A stretch of DNA of 64,000 nucleotides from Trichaptum fuscoviolaceum (Eukaryota > Basidiomycota > Agaricomycetes > Hymenochaetales > Trichaptaceae). The stretch spans positions 1,364,001-1,428,000 of the forward strand of contig CAJSYZ010000005.1 in the NCBI GenBank assembly GCA_910574455.1, read 5' to 3'. Made by a program: the position numbers and the translations under genes. Positions 1-12,863 of this stretch are shown here, piece after piece; positions within the stretch are counted from its first letter, which is position 1, and each line of letters begins with the position of its first letter. The notes below the pieces were generated by a model. It was given only the letters and a program-made list of their open reading frames with translations. It did not search any database and was not told where the DNA came from.

Positions 1-2675
1 AAAAATCGTAGTCGCCTAGGGTGACGCATGCACGAGCGCACGTCGATACCAAGCCCTCAAACAACGAAGTTCGATCAACACCTCGATTATCCGGGGTAAC
101 GTGCGTGGAGTCCGTGAACCGGTCCTCGGAAAATGCATACCTTGCCGAGGCGACCATGAGTTCCCTCATCTTCTCACCGACTACGTTACGCATAGCTTCG
201 CCATCTTCGGGAAGTCCATTCATATTGCCCTTCGCTTGGCCCAAGTAGTAATCTCGGGTCAAGGTAATGGCATTCAAGAAATTGCCATCCTGAACGAAGG
301 AGAGTATTCGGTCGGCCCAAGTTAACATTGTCGCAACTCTGACCTCTTTATATTCCTAACAGGGTATAAGAAAAGGTGCATTCTACAAAGATAAAAATCC
401 CTTACCAGAAGGAAAATCTTGCCTTTGTATGTTCTTACGCTATGTTGGACATCCCGGATTGAATCTTGATACGCGACAGCACCCGATATTGTGTAACTCA
501 ACGTCGGGGAAATGAGATTTCTTGAATCAAACCGTTCGGTCTCGATGGTCTGAAAAGTTCGAATGTCTATCACGTCCATAGCGCCATCTGTAAAGAGGAC
601 CAGTTGCTACAACGCAGCAATATGAGCTGGCTTCCGGACTGAATTATATTAAGGTAACGCACATTCAAGTTTAGCCATTGCAGCGCAAGAATATCGGATC
701 GATGTGTATGAATACCATGGTCATTAAAGTTGACCTTGCCCACTTCAATCTTTTCAACTTTCCCGGTCTTCTTGTTCTGGACCCTTTGAGAGGTACGAGT
801 CTCGGTGATGCGCACTATCGATAGAGTTTGTCCCCAGGAGAAGGCTAATAGAGGATCTGAAAACGAAACTGCATCCTTTTTTTGCCCGTTCTTTGAAGTG
901 CCCTTACGTTTCTCGATTCCCGAAGGGTCGGCGATAGAAACACTAGGAAACCAAGCGAGGCACCCTCGCCATTTAGACTTCTTGCTGCCTCCATCTTCCC
1001 CCTCTCGATGGCGCCGGAACCACGTTTTAGGAGATGGCTTCAGACCAATGATTACCAGTTTGATAGGTGTTAGCATTGCAACTAATTGGTAGCCATCAGT
1101 GGGGTGTGCTGAAGTACCCAGAGGCAACGGGCCCATCGACAGGATCGTTCCTGCTTTGCGGGGTAGAAACTGGGAAGAAGCTCGAGGTGTCACTGTTCCA
1201 TTTGTGGACGTAGATGAAGTTCGTGAGATAGTCATCCCGGGTGGAATTACATCTTCCTCGGGGTATTTACCGAGTATGCGGAGACAATCGTTTGCGTCCA
1301 TGAATAAGACCTTGCCTAAACTGTTATAAAATGCCAAGCCCTGTTCGTCTGCCGATACGAATGCTGTATGTCGTCCAGCAATGAAACCAAGCGCAACAAT
1401 CCTAGAACCGAAGATGTGGCCTTCTTTCCGTCCGGTACCTACCGAAGCCAGAGTGGTCGGAGGCACACTGCGAGCAGGAGTGTGTGGGTGATTGAAGTCG
1501 AACAACTGAATGTGTCCAAATGCGTGTCCCACTGCAACAAATGTATGATCATGGGACAAAGCCAGAGCAGTTACAGGACCGAGGGACCTGGCTAGCAGGA
1601 GACATCAGTACGTCTTCTCGTACGATACAGGCAGTCGTACCTGAATTCTCATCTCCGCAAATGCATTTCAGCTGTTGCTTGAAATCGAATACGAACACTC
1701 GACCCGCGTCTGTACCAATACAGATCATTCCATTTGCTGCCAGCACAGTAGGTGATCCTAGCACTGGTGTGCCAAGGACTGAGTTGGCCTTCTCTGGTCC
1801 TTTGGAGAATATATGGTCGCCGACAGTGCGTAGGTTTGTCCATCTAAAGGAGTCTTGCCTTGTTTCATGCTTTGCTGTTGATGTGTACAGGCCGTTTATG
1901 TTGGACGAAGAGGAATTCCGCGAGACTGATGATACATGGGAGGAGAAAGGAGACTGTAGCTCAAGAGTAGGTGATGTCCCAAAAGATGAGTGAACATCTT
2001 GGTATTGTGGTGAAGAAGGAAAGCTAGAACGTAGACGGGAAATGCTTGGGTGCAAGAACGGTCGGAGGTCCCTTTTCAAAGTCCCTGGTGGTAGAGGAGA
2101 CTCCATCCTCACAGGAGAAGCAGAAGATAGAGGTGCAGAAGATGTGGACGGAGTATGGTCGGATGGAGGCGTTACAAACTATGTTCATCGCATTCACAAC
2201 GTGTTATGCGGCAGGAGTATGTAGAGCTTGTACTTACCTGCGACTTGAATCCGTTGAGTAACTGGTCGAAGCCATGTGTGGACTTTTCTGTGCTGAAGGA
2301 CTGGTTGAACGCTTCGTCAACACTGTCTCCGTCTGAACCTCCCTCCAACACATCCTTGAGCTGCTCCTGATATCCACCAGTCGGAACCTCTGCGTCTTTT
2401 CCATCATAAACAAAGTCTTCTTCCTCTTCCTCGCCGAGTCCATTCCCACCTTCGCTTCCACCTTCATCACTGAATATCTCTTCCATATGCGACGAATACG
2501 AAAAGTCACCCTCCTCTGCCAAGTCCTCTTCGCCATCTTCAATTCCGTCTGCGCCCCAAGTTGAACCAGACTCGCTTCGCCTTGGGTCTCGAATGGTGCT
2601 CAGATCATCCTCGTCGAGGGACTTGGAGTCATTTGCTGTTGCCGATTCAGTTCCTTGGCCCTTGAGCGTTGACAT
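1..2675 (-). CDS. VPS8: Vps8-like CORVET subunit, N-terminal part (runs off left edge)
   Basis: Vps8 is the CORVET-specific subunit that tethers membranes to Rab5-positive endosomes. The first exon starts with MSTLKGQGTE and is a long acidic, low-complexity leader. The second carries the Vps8 beta-propeller signature: FRWTNLRTVGDHIF, then GSPTVLAANGMICIGTDAG and VFVFDFKQQLKCICG (about residues 270-350). The third continues with FVAVGHAFGHIQLFDF and a GRKEGHIFGSRIVAL stretch. Near the window edge LTWADRILSFVQDGNFLNAI opens the alpha-helical part. Exons lie roughly at 2240-2675, 1630-2140 and 570-1600, with more below 560. The C-terminal part, including any RING domain, lies outside the window. 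The start codon at 2675 is the first Met of the acidic leader. Upstream is about 350 bp of spacer before the next gene on the same strand. Identification is strong; exact splice joints are approximate. Confidence 0.9.
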
Positions 2676-3026
2676 ACCTATGGATCCGTGCTATACAGCG
2701 CGTTTGCGCACAAGGATAGATTGCAGCTTCAGCTTTCGTAGGTTAGGTCGTACTCTGTCTGAACTTCGTTGCGTGTGCCTGAGGCCAGTAATTCTGTTTA
2801 GTCTTGTTTATGTCATGATGATCGCGGACACTATCTTGGACATGCAAGGATCCAGACATAGTTGATTATTTCAACAAAAAAAGAGTTCTATATAGAGGCA
2901 GATGATATGATAAAAGGAACTGATCTACAGGGAAAGCTAAAATACATCTTACAGAGCACTGGCAGGGAATATGCATCATCACAGGAGCTGAAGTATAAAC
3001 AAATAAAGAAGAATGAAATAGAGTGA
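2676..3026. other. Intergenic spacer upstream of VPS8
   Basis: About 350 bp between the VPS8 start codon and the stop codon of the PHD-finger gene, both on the minus strand. It should hold the VPS8 promoter and the 3' end of the PHD gene. It has a short A-run near 2875-2882. No further gene or element was recognised. Confidence 0.5.
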
Positions 3027-5493
3027 CTAGGCAAGAGCAACGATACGGTTGGATCGCTCCTTGACTTGACTCTTCGCACCCGGACCAAATCGTTCTTGAA
3101 AGCTAATAAGCTCCTCCATCAACTCCTCCATCATTTTTGTTGTCGAAGAATGCGAATGCGCGTCTCCTCCGAAGAAAAACTTGTCGTCACTTAGGTAGGC
3201 AGACGCTCCACGCTCTATAGTCTGTTCCGGTGAGGCACTCAGAGGTTGTTTCTCTTCAACGGGAGACGCCACAACCGGTAGATTATCGATAATCATTGGC
3301 GCGTCCGCATTGGTGGATTCTACGGTCCTGACCTCGGCACTCTCACTTATCCTTGAAACATCTGCCGAGTTTTCGGCAACGACCCTCGACTTCTCATCCT
3401 GGATACGCTGAACTTGAGCTTGGTAATTAGTCCGTAACGCAGCTTCTAAGGCAGCCTTTCGCCTTTCCCTGTCTGACGCATGAGCTTGTTCGCGTCCAAC
3501 CCATTCTACAAGCGCACGAACGCGTTTGTTCATGTCAGCGACGCTCATTCGCTTCGCAGGCCACTTGACCTTGACACCGCGCTCCGTAAGGGAATCAGTC
3601 GCGTTCGACATCGCGTTTGCCAGACGGTTTGCTGCAGCATTGCTCGCCTTTTGCGCCTCGGTTTCGGTTTCCCCGCTGACTGTGATGGCGCCGGCTACTG
3701 CACCAACCTCACCGGTCTCAGATGAGCCACCAGTTACAGGAATATCAGTAGTCACAGTCGAGCCTACATCATCGCGAAAGAAACTGGTTGCGCCGCGAAT
3801 CTGAAGAGGAGGTGGCACTTCATTCGGCAGTATTGACTGTAGATGCGCAAGATAATCTGGCAAATTCCAAGACGTGAACATTGGTTGCTGAATATTGTTG
3901 TAATACGCATTGTGAGCGTTGCGTGAGGTAGCTCCAGGAGTCCCATTGACTGCGATAATGGCATTTCGACGTGTGCCGTGGTCGTGAGTAGCACTCGTCT
4001 GACTAGTACCGGAGATCGAGGGAGGTGCGCGCCGCATCTGAATGTTACCTCCTGGTTTGCCCCGGTATGTGTACTGGTTCGGATGCTTTCGTGTTGGTGC
4101 AGGGGCTGAAAAATCGCAGAGAATTAGAGTATAGCTAATAAGATAGCATTGCACATACCGTCTTCGCCATCAATACTAGGCGGAGCCTCCGTATTTGTTG
4201 TGACCTTACGACCTCCTCCCCGTCTTACGCGGGATTTACCTCCAGGTGGGGGCGTGGGTGGAGGCAGGAGCGCTGCGAGATCAGTCGTAATCGTAAGCGG
4301 CGGTTCACCAGCCTTTTCGGTTTGAACCGTCGTGGTCAAACGGTCTGATACAATCGAAGCCGACCTTTTCCTCTTCGAGGATATTCTACAGCCCAATGCC
4401 AAATATTAGGAGAGCTCGTAGTTGAGATTGACGAGATACACACAGTTCTTCATCAGCTCTCTTCCGCTTCTTCCGTCCACCTTGACCAACTTCCATGGCC
4501 TCCTCCGCAATTTCCTCCGTGACGCTTACGGCCCTGTTGCTTGCAGTTTCTCCATTAAGCGCGGCAGCTTCGGCTGCGGTAGTTTCGAGAAGCTGCTGAA
4601 CGCGCTCTTCGTATGCAGCGTCCCTACTATTCATAGTGTTTCTGCGCTTCGATTTTTGCTGAAAATGGGACGGTGAATGCGATCGAGATGTGCGCGAGGG
4701 ATGGGCCGTATGCTGAGACTTTTCGGAACTCTGACGTTGTCGCCTTAGTTTCCTGCATGATGTTAGCGAAAGCAGTAGAAAGCGCAACATGAGACGCACT
4801 TCAAAAGCTCGATATGTTCCTCCGGTTTGCACTCCTCGCAGTAATAGTCTTGAGGGAGTTCACCCTCATTAGCAAAACCCATGCATGGACCATGCTGCCA
4901 GACTTTACACAACTCGCACTGCATCATGAAGTCGTCGCCGTCTTCGTCGGCTACGCATAAGTGAGTACATAGAGAATGGATATGCGTTAGAGGAGAAGCG
5001 TACTTGGCGGTCCCAAGCCATCGCAGACGCAGCGGGTGATGCCCGCATCCTCTTCTTCGTCACCGCCTTCACCTGCAGGTACTATTTCAGCCTCTTGAAG
5101 CTCCTCAGCACCGGCTTGGACCACTTCTTCTGACTGGGGCAGGGGTTCCTTTCCCTTGCGCTTCGTGCGCTTCCCGGCTGTGGGTGGAATGGGCGCAGCA
5201 TGCGAGGAGGACACAGACGTCGTTCTCCGATGTCCAGCATTCAAGATACTATGAGAGTCGTCTTGTTCCTCTTTGGCACGCTTCGAGCGGGCGTTGGTGG
5301 TGTTGGACGACGACGACGCGCCGGAGCGCCCAGAGTGGGCGTCGGAGTCCTTAGTAGGCGGCGGCGGGGGCAACGATGTGGTGTCCGGCGAGGGCGAGCC
5401 CGATGACTTGGATGTTGAGGTAGACGAGTGGGCTGAGCGACGGTTTGAACGGCGGGGTTCTTTAGGAGACAGTGGCGGGGCCATGCTCGACAT
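3027..5493 (-). CDS. CTI6: PHD-finger protein, Cti6-like (Rpd3L-type complex subunit)
   Basis: The protein begins MSSMAPPLSPKEPRRSN (5493; a second Met at 5484 is possible). A basic, Ser-rich leader is followed by an acidic stretch ending ITRCVC. An intron near 4955-5005 separates this from DDFMMQCELCKVWQHGPC and QDYYCEECKPEEHIELL. Together these give the complete Cys4-His-Cys3 PHD zinc finger with the Trp two residues before the zinc-binding His, which is typical of histone-H3 readers. The order basic leader - PHD - long disordered tail matches fungal Cti6, the PHD subunit of the Rpd3L histone deacetylase complex. The C-terminal exon (3027-4120) has MSVADMNKRVRALVEWVGRE and a Lys/Arg-rich helix, then ends SNRIVALA. 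The PHD identity is clear; the Cti6 assignment over another PHD protein is inferred from architecture. Divergent from the P450 gene. Confidence 0.75.
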
Positions 5494-5966
5494 CGGCCAC
5501 AACGTCGAAGGACTTTCCCTCACCGTGACCCGGATTCTTGAATATCCAGCGCGCCAATTTCCGAACGTGACTTTTTCCCACGCATTTAGAGCACATGAGG
5601 ACGTGTGCCACTTGATCTCGAACCACCATCCTCAAGTTTCTTGACTTGTTATGTGTTATGAGTATCCGCGTCATGGAACCGTTGCTTAGGCTTCCAACAC
5701 TTCATTTGAATACCCTACAGGGTGAACATTGCCCGCACTCGACATGTATCAGGGATTGACCATCGACCCTGCCCTGCTGGGGAATCTCAGAGCATTTGGG
5801 TTCCATCACCCTGACATCAATTGCACTGTATACCGCTTGATATTTACTAGCAGCTACGATATGCGGCCGCAAATGGCTATATATCATGCTCAGCATCTAC
5901 ATCGTCTGTTTATCAGCACACATAAATTTCTCAACTTCTGAGCTTCAGTACGAGAGCTGAAGGACT

Positions 5967-7868
5967 ATGGATTCCACACAGCTCTATGTGGTCGTTCCGG
6001 TCGCTCTTGCATCCATTGCTCTAGTCGGATATGTTATTAGCAAGAAAAGCTCTCTTCCTCGCCCTCCTGGTCCGAAGGGTATACCGATCTTAGGCAACAT
6101 CTTTGACTTCCCGAAGGAAAAGGAATGGCTCACATACGCTAAGTGGGGTGATGAGTATGGTGAGTGCTCTACCAAAATTGAATATGAAGTTCTTGACTCG
6201 TTCCAGGAGGAGTCATGTCTTTGCAGGCTATGGGCAAGACCATCGTTGTCATAAATGACTACGAAACCGCCGTCGACCTTTTGGACAAGCGTAGCACGAT
6301 CTACTCAGACAGGCCAGTCTTGCCCATGCTAACTGAACACATGGGCTGGAAGAATACTCTCGGTCTCAGCCCCTACGGCGACGTTTTCCGCGAATATCGT
6401 CGTCTCCTCCACAGATTTATGGGCACACGCACGGCCATCGAGCGTTTCGCGCCGTTGGAAGAGAAAGAGGCTCACAACTTCTTGAAACATGTATTAGACG
6501 ATCCTTCTCACATTCAAGATCATATCCGTCGGTATGTACTAGAACAATTCACGTGGAAATGTTGCTGATCAGATATTTTCCCTCGTAAAGGAATGCTGGT
6601 GCGGTAATTCTTATGATGACATACGGCTACCCGATCCAAGACCACAATGATCCGTTCATTGACATTGTGGATAAGGCTACAGAACAATTTGCTGTGGCCT
6701 CCATGCCTGGTGCTTTCCTTGTCGACACCTTCCCGTGGCGTAAGTACACCATTCATTCGTTATCTTTATGCTACTTGCTGAACTTTAAGACTCTAGTGTC
6801 ATATATACCTGACTGGCTCCCGGGAACTCAATGGAAAAAAACAGCCGCTGCATGGCGCAAAACGCTATTCGACATGGCTAATCTACCGTACAATTACTCT
6901 CGACAAACCTTGGTATGTAGTTTGTAATTCGACGTTCAGAAGACTGCTCAGCTGCGTGTTTATCTTCTTAGACATCCGGTACTGCTGTCTCTTCGTATAC
7001 AACAGACCTTATCGCAGCCAAGACAGATATGACACCAGAAGAAGAGCATGCGATTAAATGGTCGGCTGCGTCGCTATACGGTGGAGGAGCCGATACAGTG
7101 CGCTTTTTCTTGCTTTGCTTTAAATCCACTCACCTTAATTGTGCCTAGTCTGTGTCCGCAGTCTACTCTTTTTTCCTCGCCATGACTTTGCACCCGGAGA
7201 TTCAGAAGAAGGCTCAAGCTGAAATTGATTCTGTCGTTGGCAATGATCGTCTGCCTTCGCTGTCGGATCGCGGATCCCTTCCATACACCGAAGCAATTGT
7301 TTTAGAACTCCTCCGGTGGAATCCGGTCACCCCTCTTGGTTCGTTCTTGATATAGAGAGGTATACAATACTACTCCCTGACAATAAAATCTAGGCGTTCC
7401 TCACCGTGTTGCGGAGGATAATGAATACAAGGGCTACCACATCCCCAAGCACTCGGTAGTCATTCCTAATGCGTGGTATGCATTCGCCTTCCTTACCTTA
7501 CTCTGAGAACTATCTCACCTATTCCCAGGCGCATCATGCACGATCCCAAGACATACTCTGACCCCCTTGCCTTTAAGCCTGAGCGTTTCATCGCCACAGA
7601 TGACAAGCCCGCCGAACAGGACCCGCACACGATTGCATTCGGCTTCGGTCGACGTACCTGCCCCGGCATGCACATTGCGGACGCATCCATATTTCTGTCT
7701 GTCTCGAATATCCTGGCCACGCTCGATATCTCGAAAGCTCTCGATGCCAATGGCAAGGAAATCGAACCTGTTGTAGACTACTCGAGCGGTGGTATTAGCC
7801 ACCCGAAGCCGTTCCAGTGCAAGGTCGTCCCTCGCTCTGCCAGAGCAGAGGCGCTAATCCGTTCATGA
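5967..7868 (+). CDS. Cytochrome P450 monooxygenase (microsomal, basidiomycete type)
   Basis: I could join eight exons in frame: 5967-6159, 6207-6531, 6591-6739, 6797-6912, 6972-7097, 7149-7338, 7394-7475 and 7529-7868. They sum to 1521 nt and 506 aa, normal for the family, and all seven introns are GT-AG of 47-59 nt. An N-terminal membrane anchor (residues 6-25) is followed by the proline hinge [14 protein letters not shown]. The I-helix region reads LYGGGADTS, with the oxygen-activating Thr. The K-helix ELLRW has the ExxR pair. PERF follows, and the heme loop [15 protein letters not shown] carries the thiolate Cys. It resembles the O-methylsterigmatocystin-oxidoreductase-like P450s that are abundant in Agaricomycetes. 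The substrate cannot be read from sequence. No other secondary-metabolism gene is adjacent, so this looks like a stand-alone P450. Confidence 0.95.
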
Positions 7869-8173
7869 GCGATGGACGCAACTATGTCCTATAACGCAAC
7901 ATTTATACATTTCTCCTGGTCCTAGCAAACATTAGTCTTAAATGTGTATTCTCCTAGCTAGTAAAAGTTAGCTAGACCTATACTTTTTTTACATTTCTTC
8001 TATATATTATACATTATCGTGTTATAATAGTGGTCAACAAGGAAGGAATGTCAATAAAGTTGTATAGAACACGTCAATAACATCATATATATCAAGCAAA
8101 AAACTAAATGAGCCCTAAGGCCATTGCATCGAAACAGGTGAGTAGATAGGTAAAAAAAAGCATGTTCACACTC
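7869..8173. other. Convergent 3' spacer between P450 and RRP3
   Basis: About 305 bp of AT-rich DNA between two convergent stop codons. It has several T- or A-runs (for example 7984-7990) suited to 3' untranslated regions. No gene, repeat or element recognised. Confidence 0.5.
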
Positions 8174-9750
8174 TCAACTTCTTTTCTTCTTTTTGCCCAT
8201 CTTCTGAGACACTCTCATATCAGCATCCACGACGTCATCGTCACGATCACGATCATCGCCCTTCCAGCCATCATCGTTCCGCTTTCGCTTATGTCTCTTG
8301 TCCTTCTGCTGATCCTTCGCTTCAGCAGCTGCGAGACGTCCAGCCTCGTCCACACGCTCGCGCATCATGAGCATATCCTCTTTGTTAGTCGGCCAGAGCT
8401 CTAGTTTCTTGCCGATGACGGTTTCAATACGCTGTACGAGTTCGACGTCGTACTGGGTAGCGATGGTGATCGCCTTGCCTGCTCGTCCGGCGCGAGCTGT
8501 ACGTCCTACGCGGTGAATGTAGTCTTTGGAATGTGTAGGCACGTCGTAATTGACCACAAGGTCAACAGAGGGGATGTCAAGACCTCTGCATATCCAATAT
8601 CAGTTCGAAGATAGGTGTTGCGACGCGCATCGCGAAACTTACCTGCTGGCGACATCTGTGGCTATTAAAATATTTCGACCTCCACTCTTGAACTTCGAAA
8701 GGGCACCTAACCTATCACTCTGGCTTAGCTGACCGTGCAGAGCTACAGCAGAGAAACCGAGCGTTTTTAGTATCGAACCCAGTCTAAAGAGCGAATTAGC
8801 TCGTTGGCGTAGCGGATAAGATGGAGGGAGAAACTTGCCGTTGAGTATTTACGACGGTTCGGGTGAATATGATCATGGAGTTCGACATGAGTTCGTTGAC
8901 GAGATATACTAACAATACCTCCTTGTACATCAGTGGGTAGAATACATAATATTGCAATAAGGTTGAGACTGTTGAGTATCTGCATGATCTTCAGCAACGG
9001 CCCGAGATTGTGCACAAAGTCAGAAAAGAACTGCTCACTTTGACGAGACTTCTACCTTCACTGGATTCGTCAAGCTTGCCCTTTGCAGCTTGGAGACTTT
9101 GGTGGTCATTGTGGCAGAGAATAAGTACGTAGTCCGTTCCTTTGGAATAGCTTTCAAAATTTGGTCGATTGTTGGTCCGAAGTCCATGTCTAGTAGCCTA
9201 TCTGCTTCATCCATAACCTAAAGGTGTCTCATTTAGTCTCAGAATAAAATGCGACACATATGTGACGTACCAAGAACTTCAGAGTGCGTAGGCTGAAGCC
9301 CTTCGTTGAGTTAATGTGATCAAGAAGTCGACCGGGCGTAGCGACAATAATATGGGGCCTTTTCGCAAGCTTGACCGCCTGTGTAACCCTATCCTCCGCC
9401 CCACCTACAATCACGGCACACCGAACACCCATAGCAGCACCTAAGGCCTCAAACTGCTGAGATATCTGGAATGCCAGCTCGTGAGTTGGTGCAAGCACGC
9501 AAGCAAAAAGGCCTTGAGGTTCCTCCCATAGCTTCTGTAGAATAGGTAGAGCAAAAGCGGCCGTCTTTCCTGAACCTGTCGAGGCTACACCGATAATATC
9601 ACGTCCTTGAAGTGCTGGAGGAATACATTCCGTCTGAATGTCGGTTGGAGAGGTGAAATGCATTTGTTCCAGAGCCTCAAGGAGAGGCTTTATGAGGCCT
9701 AAGCTCTCGAAGCTCTTTGTAAGTTCTGCTACTTCCTCTTCGTCTGCCAT
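8174..9750 (-). CDS. RRP3: ATP-dependent DEAD-box RNA helicase Rrp3 (DDX47 type)
   Basis: Nucleolar helicase needed for 18S rRNA maturation. It starts [19 protein letters not shown]. The Q-motif is [18 protein letters not shown], motif I ASTGSGKT, Ia [11 protein letters not shown] then Ib ATPGRLLDH. The second RecA domain shows [14 protein letters not shown] and motif [13 protein letters not shown]. The tail after [14 protein letters not shown] is a charged Lys/Arg/Asp stretch ending GKKKKRS, typical of Rrp3/DDX47. The gene has several short introns; the exon just before the DEAD motif ends near 9270. The gene is complete and the domain order is normal. The family call is very secure; the Rrp3 subfamily follows from the KKLELWP segment and overall length. 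Confidence 0.93.
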
Positions 9751-10327
9751 ATCGTATCAGAGGATTCAGAGTGAAAGAATGGGCGTCAACCGGGAACACA
9801 GCTCAATAACTTTAAATTTCTGTTCACTGGCAATGCCGTCTAAAATTAGCACTCCGAGTCCGAGTCCGACTCTCAGGCTGGCATCCTAAAATGGCAATAC
9901 TAGTACTATAAAAAGAAGTATTAAATAAATATAACTTTGAGTCACCGAGTCAACAAATCAGAAAACGTCATGAGTGTCATTGAGTCCTACTACTAGTAGT
10001 GTGCCAGTATCTTTACATCGTCATGAAATGTCAACAGAGAGAGGGACTAAAGTATAGCTGCCATGACTGACTGTCAGGCATCCAGGTACAATTACTGGTA
10101 GTATTACACAACCAGTGGCAGTGTCAAAGGCTGAGAAATCGCATTCACACAAGAGAATACAGACTGAAAGTTAATTTTGATGTTGCATGAACAATACATG
10201 TGTGAATGCTCAATATTAAGAAATTACTATCGCACCCTATTTGAAGCTCGGCAATACCATTACACGTGGTGCGCGAGAAATATAAAACGGTCCAAGTGTG
10301 AATAATATACAGACAAATCCAGGCGCA
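9751..10327. other. Intergenic spacer
   Basis: About 577 bp between RRP3 (starting here, minus) and the stop codon of the RING gene. It holds the RRP3 promoter. AT-rich, with small palindromic clusters such as TACTACTAGTAGT near 9988-10000. No gene recognised. Confidence 0.4.
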
Positions 10328-12446
10328 TCACAGACTTGTATCCCGGGCGAGCGGCATCGGTGGGTCAGTCGGATCCTCGATTATACTGTCCCGGTTCCCG
10401 AATTGTCGCTGGCGTCCGTGTCCGTGTCGTCCACGAGCGAAACGGAGGTAGCGCGAGAAACGAGACGCGCCGTGCGATGCCCGATGATCACGTTCCTCGT
10501 CGTGTCCTACTTCCTGCCCCGATGAGCCAGCAATCATTTCTTCCAATGCATGGAAGTCTAAAAAAATAAGGTCAATAACGTGCTTGTCAGGGGAAAGAGG
10601 GAAAGACTAACCTTGCCGACAAATTGGACAGCTGCTCGAAAGCTCGAGAAGCCATTGATCGACACACTGCTGGTGGAAGACGTGTTTGCCCTCACATGGA
10701 AGCACACGAAGATCGTCCCCCTCCTCGAAATCGACGATACATATCGGACAAGTTTCGCGTCCGATTTGATCTGGCAAAACCTGTGCGACGGCAGCGCTTG
10801 CATTCGTGGTACCCTGGGGACGAGGCGTAGCAGCAGGCATATCCATTATTTCCGACGAGGAACGCGAGGGTCCGGCTCCAGGTGAACTCATTTCACCCGA
10901 AGCTCTTGGGACATTTGCTGCTGATGTGGTATTGACATTCACGGGAGAATGCGGTGTAGCATCTTCAACTGTAGGCGCAATCGCACCCATTTCCATCGCC
11001 CCTTCCCTCGATTCAGCCGACTCAGTGTCTGAAGGTTTGGGCTGACCAGTTGGTGCAGGATCCATTTGCGGACGGCTATACTTCACGACAGGGAATGTAT
11101 CCAAGATTGCATGGGCAAGACCCCGTGCTCGACTTCGTGCTTGACCATACTCGCCCATCGTCGGATCGGCACGCCTGGGACCATAGCGTTCCGGATGCCG
11201 CATTGCTCGGATTGCCTTCAAAACGAACCTCATTAGCGTGATTTCTTACTGCACAACGACGAGAAAAAACCCACTCCAGATAAGATGACAATACAGAAAA
11301 GAATCGAGACAGCACCGGTGATAACATACAATACGATCCTAGAGCATAGACAGATTGTTAAATAAGACATATAAAATAATACGAACATGACACACATGGC
11401 AAGATTCGTATTCTTTTTGGTGGCCGTATTCGGGTCAGAATTTCCAGAGTCTGTACCTCCACCACTACTTGTAACCGATGAATCGGTTGTCAATGTCGCA
11501 AACAGATAGTTTTGTGATGGTATTATGCCTGTGTTAATGGTTTGATTGATGACGCTCGCTGTAGCATTCAGCGTTGTTGCGTTGAAATCTCTGTATAGAG
11601 TCTGGTTGACATTGGTAAACGCGCTGAGGATAGTCCTAACATGTGAAGAGATAACAATTAAACCTTTGTTTTCTGACATAGCCAAGTCTCCTTACCTGGC
11701 CGATGCCAATGATAAAGTCGAGAATATATCGAAGACTTGATCAAAGTTTTCCGGGTCTGCATAGTTGGCATTGATCAAGCATGAGTCTGACCATTGTGAG
11801 TATAGCAACTGAAAATATGCTCAGTGCTCAGTATCTCTCTGAAAATGTATACAGGGTGAAACGAACGTACCGCTGCGACTGCGCCACTGTCTCTGGCTAT
11901 CGTGAATATATCGTCGGTTGTCGAGTCATTAGTAACGTTTGTATCACAGGATACGAATGCAATCCATGGCGTAATAGCTGTATTGGAGTGATTAATAGTT
12001 ACCAAGACACTTAAATCAAGAGTAGAGACACACTGGATACATTTGTCGCATTCATTTCCTCCGAGAAATGGACTAGAGCACCCTAGGCAAAGGTAAGCCT
12101 TCCTCCACATACAAGAATGACTGCAACCATAGGGCACACCTTATTAACGCCTGTACTGTCTGCCCCCGCAAGTTGATAGGAGACCTCTTGCATGAAAGAC
12201 CTTTACAAATATCTTTGAATTGCAGGATCACAGATAATAGGCACAAACGCGGACTAACGAGTTTGGAAACCATTGCATCTGCAACATCGACATCTGCTGA
12301 GTGTCATTCATCCCGGACTGCGTCGGATCGCTCTGGTTCGACGGTTGGGCCGGTACATACGCACGAGTAACCCCTGCAAGTTGTACTGGCCATAAGACCA
12401 GGCCGAACAGGAGCGCCAGAGAGCGTCTATTTGAGGAGTATTCCAT
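10328..12446 (-). CDS. Membrane-anchored RING-H2 finger protein (probable E3 ubiquitin ligase)
   Basis: It begins [18 protein letters not shown], a clear signal peptide. A lumenal domain with many N-glycosylation sequons follows ([15 protein letters not shown] and others). Then comes a hydrophobic transmembrane stretch near 11270-11420 ([20 protein letters not shown]). The cytosolic part is Ser/Pro-rich and ends in a RING-H2 finger: [26 protein letters not shown] and CPIC, a full set of zinc ligands. After the finger a short Arg/His-rich tail ends at 10328. This order (signal peptide, glycosylated lumenal domain, one membrane span, C-terminal RING-H2) is that of PA-TM-RING-like E3 ligases of the endomembrane system, although I cannot confirm a PA domain. 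The substrate is unknown. Multiple short introns; exon joints are approximate. Confidence 0.8.
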
Positions 12447-12863
12447 GATCTGCCGTCACGGTGATGAGAACCGGAACGAGATTGGTGATGAGCCACCCAG
12501 CTCGATGCTGCCGGCGATGGAAGGGCGCACAGCGTCGTCGCCGTAGAGGTCGGTGGTGGCGGTAGGGGAAAGGAAGAGACGCTGCTTCTGTTGTGGCCTT
12601 CGTCGTCTCACACACAACGGCCGGACACGCTGCGCTCATCTCCCATGACATGGAGCGCGGCAGAATAGCAAGCCGTGGCAGCCGTTCGGCACAAGATCTA
12701 TAAGCGGCAGATCCTTCTCCTCGGCTTCAAACACATCGTGTCCAGGAAAACAATCCTTATACTTTACATCAACATCCAGTCTGCTATTCTACAGTACTTC
12801 CACACTCGTAGTACATATTTCGCTAGTTAGATCACAGGTTCTCCGGCAGCAGTTCAAAACACT
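12447..12863. other. Intergenic spacer
   Basis: About 417 bp between the start of the RING gene and the stop of the aminotransferase gene, both on the minus strand. Presumably the promoter of the RING gene. Pyrimidine-rich near 12535-12610. No gene recognised. Confidence 0.4.

Noticed and set aside
8780..8850. tRNA-like string (GCTCGTTGGCGTAGCGG)
   Set aside because: Lies within the RRP3 gene, and the T-loop (GGTTCRANNCC) and acceptor pairing are missing.
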